Shown piece by piece: positions 59,883-64,000 of a stretch of DNA of 64,000 nucleotides. The DNA is from Saccharomonospora sp. CUA-673 (lineage in GTDB: Bacteria; Actinomycetota; Actinomycetes; Mycobacteriales; Pseudonocardiaceae). Both the position numbers and the translations under genes were made by a program. The notes under the pieces were generated by a model, which had not been told where the DNA came from, did no database searches, and saw only the letters and a program-made list of their open reading frames with translations. Location: assembly GCF_001942305.1 (NCBI RefSeq), contig NZ_MKKE01000007.1:1-64000 (forward strand). Reading direction: 5' to 3'. Position 1 is the stretch's first letter; every line of letters starts with the position of its first letter.

Positions 59883-60370
59883 CACGTCACCTCCGCGAAG
59901 CCCTTCACCACACCGTGTCGCGGGCCGCGTGCCCACGTCGGTTCCCACGCCTCCTCGTCACCGGGGCGACACAGGAATCCGTCGAGCAGTCCGCTCATCG
60001 GCCTTACCCGATCGAGGTACATCGCGGGTTGTTCGGCGATGACGCCGTTGAGCGTGAGCATGCCGTACAACGCCTCGCGTGCCGGTCCGCCGAGTCGCTT
60101 CAGGCTGCCCCATTCGTCCGGGATGAGCAGGACGTCCACATCGCGCGGCACGTTCTCCGAGCGCACCGCGAGCTCCCCGGACACCCATGCCCTGCCCGAC
60201 GGGATCAACCCGCCGACGACGCCGAGATAGCCGGACAACGCGCTGAACAGCACCTCGCGCTCGTTGCGGTGCGGACAGTCCCAGACGAAACGTTCGTACA
60301 GGTCGGACAAATCGGCGGGGTGGCGACCGGGCGGCAGAACGTTGTGCGGAGTCCAGTAGGGGAGCGGCAT
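59879..60370 (-). CDS. Hypothetical protein, possible nucleotidyltransferase fold
   Basis: 163 residues from ATG 60370. The segment RSENVPRDVDVLLIPDEWGSL resembles the DxD strand of nucleotidyltransferase-like proteins (DUF6932-type), and YERFVWDCPHRNEREVLF and LPPGRHPADLSDLYERF fit the N-terminal helices. The GS motif that normally precedes the aspartates is not obvious. With its coupled partner it could be a toxin-antitoxin or defence pair, but this is speculative. Confidence 0.5.
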   Translation of the reverse strand: MPLPYWTPHNVLPPGRHPADLSDLYERFVWDCPHRNEREVLFSALSGYLGVVGGLIPSGRAWVSGELAVRSENVPRDVDVLLIPDEWGSLKRLGGPAREALYGMLTLNGVIAEQPAMYLDRVRPMSGLLDGFLCRPGDEEAWEPTWARGPRHGVVKGFAEVTW

Positions 60371-60443
60371 CCACGTTCCTTACATCGCCGACGGAGCGCC
60401 GCAAGCGGCGGAGCGAACTTATCAGCCGCTACGCAGCGCGTCC

Positions 60444-60992
60444 TCAGCCGCCTGAACGGGGGATATCGTGCTCACTGGCGTGTGCATCGGCCTCGTCGGG
60501 CCACTCGTTGCGTGCATGCCAGGCGCGTCGCGGCGGCAGCGTGCCGGACGTGCGTCCGGTGCCCGCCCCCTCGTCGAGTGCCCCCAACACGGTGCCGTCC
60601 CTACCCTCGACGGGCTGTTCGACGTCGGGGGTGCGCGGCGTGCGCGCGCGGGTCGAGCGGTGGTTCGCGCGGGCGCCGGGGTGCCGGGTGTGGGCCGTGG
60701 CGTCCGTCGGGTCGGTGGTCGGGTCCGGTTCGTCGTCGAGCGTGCCCGTGGCGGGCAACATCCCGGTCTGCTCCTCCGCCCGCTCCCCCGCGGGGATCGG
60801 CGGCAACGCCGTCCAGGTGCGTTCGCGGCGGTATCGGTTCGCCCGCGGGGCGGCATCGTCAGGGTCGTCGTCTCGGTTGTCGTATCGGTCGTCGCGGAGC
60901 TGCGTCGCGCGCTGTACGAGCGCCATGGACAGCGCGCCGAGCGCGAACGCGATCAACAGCCACAGCCACATCTGTCCGAACAGCCACAGCAT
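60444..60992 (-). CDS. ArfB-like single-pass membrane protein
   Basis: 182 residues. MLWLFGQMWLWLLIAFALGALSMALVQ is one N-terminal membrane helix; the remainder is charged, Arg/Asp/Pro/Thr-rich and apparently disordered. Its position just downstream of an OmpA-domain protein and the N-terminal pattern resemble ArfB of the mycobacterial arfABC locus. The length of the tail is greater. The assignment is by context. Confidence 0.55.
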   Translation of the reverse strand: MLWLFGQMWLWLLIAFALGALSMALVQRATQLRDDRYDNRDDDPDDAAPRANRYRRERTWTALPPIPAGERAEEQTGMLPATGTLDDEPDPTTDPTDATAHTRHPGARANHRSTRARTPRTPDVEQPVEGRDGTVLGALDEGAGTGRTSGTLPPRRAWHARNEWPDEADAHASEHDIPRSGG

Positions 60993-61024
60993 CGCGGTTC
61001 CCCTTCGTGATCGCTCGTGTCCGC

Positions 61025-61678
61025 CTACAGCACCGTGATCTCGACGCGCCGGTTCTGTCTCTTCTCGTTCTCGCTGGCCGGCTGGGTGTCGCTGTGTGCG
61101 ACGGTCATCAGCCTGCGGTGGTCCACACCCGCCTCGACGAGCGCCGTCGCGACGGCCTCGGCGCGCTCGCGCGACAGCTCCCGCGCCTCCCGCTGGGTCA
61201 GCTCCTGGGACTGTGCGGCGTGCCCGCCGATCCGGAACCGCAGCTCCGGCGGTGTGGACCGCAGCACGTCGGCGAGCTGCTCCACGGCCCGTTCGCTCGC
61301 CGGCGTCAGCGTGGCGCGGTGGGCCGCGAAACGAATCGGGGCGCGCTGCAGCACGTGGTCCACCGACGTCTGCGCGGCACGTTGGGCCTCCGTCATCTCC
61401 CGCTCACGGACCTCGACCGCGCGGACGCCCTCGACACCGCCGACGACGGCCCGCACCCGGTCGGCCCGTCCCTCGGGCACGCCCGACACGATCGCGTCCC
61501 TGCCGTCCATCGTCACGTCGGCCGACTGCATGCCCGCCTCGTCGACGGCGCCGCGAACGTGGGGATGCAGGGCGTTCTCGATGCGGTCGGCCGACGCCCA
61601 CGTCGCGGCGAAGGCCAGGACTCCCGACACAGCGAGCGCGAGCGGAATCAGCCAGAACCGGACGTTGTCCCTGGCCAT
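61025..61678 (-). CDS. OmpA-family envelope protein (ArfA-like)
   Basis: 217 residues. One N-terminal membrane helix (FWLIPLALAVSGVLAFAATW), a BON-like domain (about residues 35-95; MDGRDAIVSGVPEGRADRVRAVV), then an OmpA C-terminal peptidoglycan-binding domain: RFRIGGHAAQSQELTQREARELSRERAEAVATAL and the ending NRRVEITVL. This is the layout of mycobacterial ArfA (Rv0899). It and the 60444 gene are 32 bp apart and presumably co-transcribed. Confidence 0.8.
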   Translation of the reverse strand: MARDNVRFWLIPLALAVSGVLAFAATWASADRIENALHPHVRGAVDEAGMQSADVTMDGRDAIVSGVPEGRADRVRAVVGGVEGVRAVEVREREMTEAQRAAQTSVDHVLQRAPIRFAAHRATLTPASERAVEQLADVLRSTPPELRFRIGGHAAQSQELTQREARELSRERAEAVATALVEAGVDHRRLMTVAHSDTQPASENEKRQNRRVEITVL

Positions 61679-61746
61679 GTCTCGACGATAGGCGCAGCCG
61701 ACCGCGTTCGCGAACGGTGCGAACGCTGGTGCGCATGTGGGTGCAC

Positions 61747-61830
61747 CACGCCGCCGGATGCCAACACGGCGCCGCCAAACGCTGACACGGCGACGCGAAG
61801 TGCTGACACGGCGACGTGGGGTGCTGACAC
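61747..61830 (-). repeat. 21-bp tandem repeat cluster G (4 units)
   Basis: Reverse-oriented units at 61747, 61768, 61789 and 61810, ending in CCAACAC or GCTGACAC. The cluster abuts the 3' end of the SGNH hydrolase gene on the same strand. Confidence 0.85.
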
Positions 61831-61835
61831 GGTTG

Positions 61836-62612
61836 TCAGTCGACCAGTTCCTGCAGGGGGGTCAGGCGGGGGCGCTTGGGGGTGACGCCGTCGCCCATGG
61901 ACTCGCCGCGCAGGTGGCGGCGGATCCACGGCAGCAGGTGGATGCGCGTCCATTCCAGGTCGCTGCGGCGCAGGGTGAGCCAGTTGTGGTGGTCCTCGGT
62001 CTCGGGCCACGGCTCGCGCCAGTCCGCGGAGGTGGGCACGCCCAGCACCTCGGCCGCGCGCAGCGCGATCCGGCGGTGCCCCTCGGCGGTGAAGTGCAGG
62101 CGGTCGTCACTCCACGCACGGACGTCGTGCAGCGCGTCCATCGCCCACAGGTCGACGACCTCGGCGCCGTGCCGATCGGCGATCGCGCGCAGGTTCACGT
62201 TGTAGATCGCGACCTTGCCGCGCAGCACGCCCATCAGCGAGAGGCCCTTGGTGTCCGGACCGGTGAAGATCAGCACCTCGATGCCCTCGGCGCGCAGCGC
62301 GGCGACGCCCTCCTCGAACTCGGCCGCCTTCTCGTCGGGGTCGGCGCCCGGCACGATGATGTCGTTGCCGCCCGCGCACAGCGTCACCAGGTCGGGTTTG
62401 GTCTCGAGCGCGACGGGGAGCTGTTCGGTGAGGATCTCGGAGAGCATCTTGCCGCGCACCGCGAGGTTCGCGTAGGCGAAGTCCTCGGACCCGCCGGCGA
62501 GGATCCCGGCCAGCCGGTCTGCCCAGCCGCGGTAGGTGCCGTCCGGACGCTCGTCGTTCAACCCCTCGGTGAAGCTGTCGCCGATGGCGACGAAACTGCG
62601 ATATCCCGTCAC
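61836..62612 (-). CDS. SGNH/GDSL-family esterase
   Basis: 258 residues from GTG 62612 (GGAGGGAG upstream). Block I is FVAIGDSFTEGLND with the nucleophile Ser, block III is CAGGNDIIVPGAD, and block V is SDDRLHFTAEGHRRIALRAAEVLGV with the catalytic Asp-x-x-His. No signal peptide, so probably cytoplasmic; a lipase/acylesterase of unknown substrate, common in actinobacteria. Confidence 0.9.
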   Translation of the reverse strand: MTGYRSFVAIGDSFTEGLNDERPDGTYRGWADRLAGILAGGSEDFAYANLAVRGKMLSEILTEQLPVALETKPDLVTLCAGGNDIIVPGADPDEKAAEFEEGVAALRAEGIEVLIFTGPDTKGLSLMGVLRGKVAIYNVNLRAIADRHGAEVVDLWAMDALHDVRAWSDDRLHFTAEGHRRIALRAAEVLGVPTSADWREPWPETEDHHNWLTLRRSDLEWTRIHLLPWIRRHLRGESMGDGVTPKRPRLTPLQELVD

Positions 62613-62882
62613 GACGTCTCCCTCCGCCTGGTTGCGCGCATCCCCACGGCCGCCGATGCCGCTTCTCGTGCCCTCCGTCTCCTGATCAACGTCCGGCGGT
62701 GAGCGCATAGTCCCCGCAGCGCGCTCGCCCGAGAATCTCCGGTCGGATCGAGGAACCCACAGTCTCCTCCTTCGAGGTCGACCTACGCAGCCGTAATCCG
62801 TCCGCCGGCCGGGTGGTTGTGGCGTAACTAACGACGACCGGCCGGGGCCGGCGGCCACGGGGGATCAGGCAAGGTGGAGAGC

Positions 62883-63676
62883 GTGAACGAGACCCCGTCC
62901 GAGAACCCCCGGCCGCCGGTCGCCCGTCGTGAGTCGCTGGCGAGTCTGCTCGGCGGCCGCAAGGGCGCCCTCGACGCGAGCCTGCCGCCCGTCGCGTTCG
63001 TCGTCGGCTGGTTGGTGTCGGGCTCGTCGATCGGCTGGGGCGCGGCCGCGGCGATCGTGTTGAGCGTGGTCGTGGGCGTCGTCCGGCTCGTGCGGGGCGA
63101 CAAGATCAGGGCGGTGTTGATCAGCCTCGCCGCGGTGGTCGTGGCGGCGCTGATCGCGTTGCGGACCGGGCGCGCCGAGGACTTCTTCCTGATCCAACTG
63201 CTGTCCAACGTGGCCAGTGCGCTCGCCTGGGCGGTGAGCATCGTGATCCGCTGGCCGCTGCTGGGCGTGGTGGTCGGCACCGTGCTCGGGCAGAAGACGC
63301 GCTGGCGGAAGGACCCCGATCTGCTGCGCGCCTACTCGCTGGCCAGCTGGGTGTGGGTGTTCGGCCAGTACACGGTGCGGGTCGTGGTGTTCGGCGCCCT
63401 GTGGTGGGCGGGCGAGGTCGTCGCCCTCGGTATCGCGCGCACCGCGCTGTCGTGGCCGTTGGTCGCCCTGACCGTCGCCGTCAGTGGCTGGGTGCTGCAC
63501 AAGGCCCTGCCGGAGCGACACCCCGGCCTCCGGCATCCCGTGCTGCCGGGCGCGCGGACGAGACCGCGGGGGACGCCGGAACCGAGCGCGCCGCCACCGA
63601 GGACGCTGCGGACGAGGCGGCCGTGGACCCGGGCGGCGACACGGGGGCCGAGACCGGAGGAGGTCCGGAAAAGTAG
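62883..63676 (+). CDS. DUF3159 family membrane protein (frameshifted near the end)
   Basis: About 264 residues from GTG 62883. Five or six hydrophobic segments run from VAFVVGWLVSGSSIGWGAAA to PLVALTVAVSGWVLHKALPER, with ALRTGRAEDFFLIQLLSNVASAL and LGQKTRWRKDPDLLRAYS between them, the DUF3159 pattern. A one-base break near 63550 switches to an acidic Ala/Gly tail ending GAETGGGPEK at TAG 63674. Its function is unknown. Confidence 0.75.
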
Positions 63677-63678
63677 GT

Positions 63679-63709
63679 GGCCCCCGGCGAGGGGGGAGGT
63701 CCGGGGGCC
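63679..63709. terminator. Hairpin between convergent DUF3159 and BadF-type genes
   Basis: GGCCCCCGG (63679-63687) and CCGGGGGCC (63701-63709) pair with a 13-nt loop. Position between two stops suggests bidirectional termination. Confidence 0.65.
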
Positions 63710-63714
63710 GGTGC

Positions 63715-64000
63715 TCATCTTACTCTGTTCGGGTGAGTCGTGTGGGGGCCGAACCCCTGTAATGCGGCCAGCCACGCGGCTCCCATTACACCGTCCTTGC
63801 TTTCGCGCACGTCATGGCCCTGGAGCCGTCGGTGCACCCGACGACGCACCGGACTGTCGGCCCCGAGGACGCTTCCCACCAGAACGATGGGGGTCGTTTC
63901 GTCCGATTCGCGCGCTGCCAGCGCCGTGTCGGAGAGCCACGCCGCCGCGTCGTCGGCGATGCGCGTGGCCACCGGATCGGCCCCGGCCTGCCCGTCCGTC
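63715..64000 (-). CDS. BadF/BadG-type ATPase (N-acetylglucosamine-kinase-like), C-terminal part
   Basis: The frame is open to the right edge and ends at TGA 63715. The 94 visible residues include DDAAAWLSDTALAARE, TPIVLVGSVLGADSPVRRRV and DGVMGAAWLAALQGF, which resemble the end of actin-fold sugar kinases of the BadF/BcrAD family (the GSVL glycine loop and GAAxLA helix). The catalytic N-terminal half is outside the window, so the substrate is unknown. Confidence 0.6.
   Translation of the reverse strand, partial: TDGQAGADPVATRIADDAAAWLSDTALAARESDETTPIVLVGSVLGADSPVRRRVHRRLQGHDVRESKDGVMGAAWLAALQGFGPHTTHPNRVR

Overview
The window is high-GC actinobacterial DNA. The genus is not certain, but the gene content fits the Pseudonocardiaceae (for example Saccharomonospora, Amycolatopsis or Prauserella). 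Supporting points are the mycobacterium-like order rlmB-cysS-ispF-ispD-carD-lpqE-radA, frequent GTG starts, trehalose and (hydroxy)ectoine synthesis, and a mycobacterial-type glucosylglycerate hydrolase. The combination of osmolyte genes suggests a salt- or desiccation-tolerant organism.

Layout, left to right. 1-160: right end of an IS30-family element that appears to sit inside a palindromic intergenic repeat. 205-7220: a DUF445 membrane protein, a DivIVA-like coiled-coil protein, an O-methyltransferase, DUF1697 and VOC proteins, and an MBOAT acyltransferase. 7354-16310: the housekeeping block rlmB, cysS, a HAD phosphatase, ispF, ispD, carD, lpqE, an antibiotic-resistance-type ABC-F gene with a leader peptide and hairpins, and radA. 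16514-22272: an OtsB-GH15 fusion, otsA and a ThrE-like exporter, then tRNA-Thr. 22788-29313: an amidohydrolase, a SIS protein, an RsbV-like / RsbU-RsbW-like partner-switching pair, and split LigD polymerase and ligase genes. 31104-39360: an iron-regulated, staphyloferrin-B-like NIS siderophore operon (SbnA-like enzyme, three IucA/IucC modules, PLP decarboxylase, MFS exporter). 39520-42883: a MerR/sliding-clamp fusion and a MarR-controlled quinone-detoxification-type module. 43313-45809: a tiny zinc-finger protein, an Abi-alpha-like protein and a second DUF445 gene. 45822-52705: a glucosylglycerate-hydrolase/ABC-transporter operon with a divergent ROK repressor. 52858-58681: small enzymes and ectABCD. 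59004-64000: an unknown gene pair, an ArfB/ArfA-like pair, an SGNH hydrolase, DUF3159 and a partial BadF-type kinase.

Three patterns run across the whole window. First, a family of 21-bp tandem repeats occurs in seven intergenic clusters, usually next to gene 3' ends. Second, a longer palindromic repeat (centre GTCGCGTTCAACGCGAC) occurs in two full and two partial copies. Third, sixteen genes carry apparent frameshifts, eighteen in total, and every one is a single-base deletion. Several are in normally essential genes, so most are probably sequencing or assembly errors. I annotated these as whole genes and gave the approximate break point.
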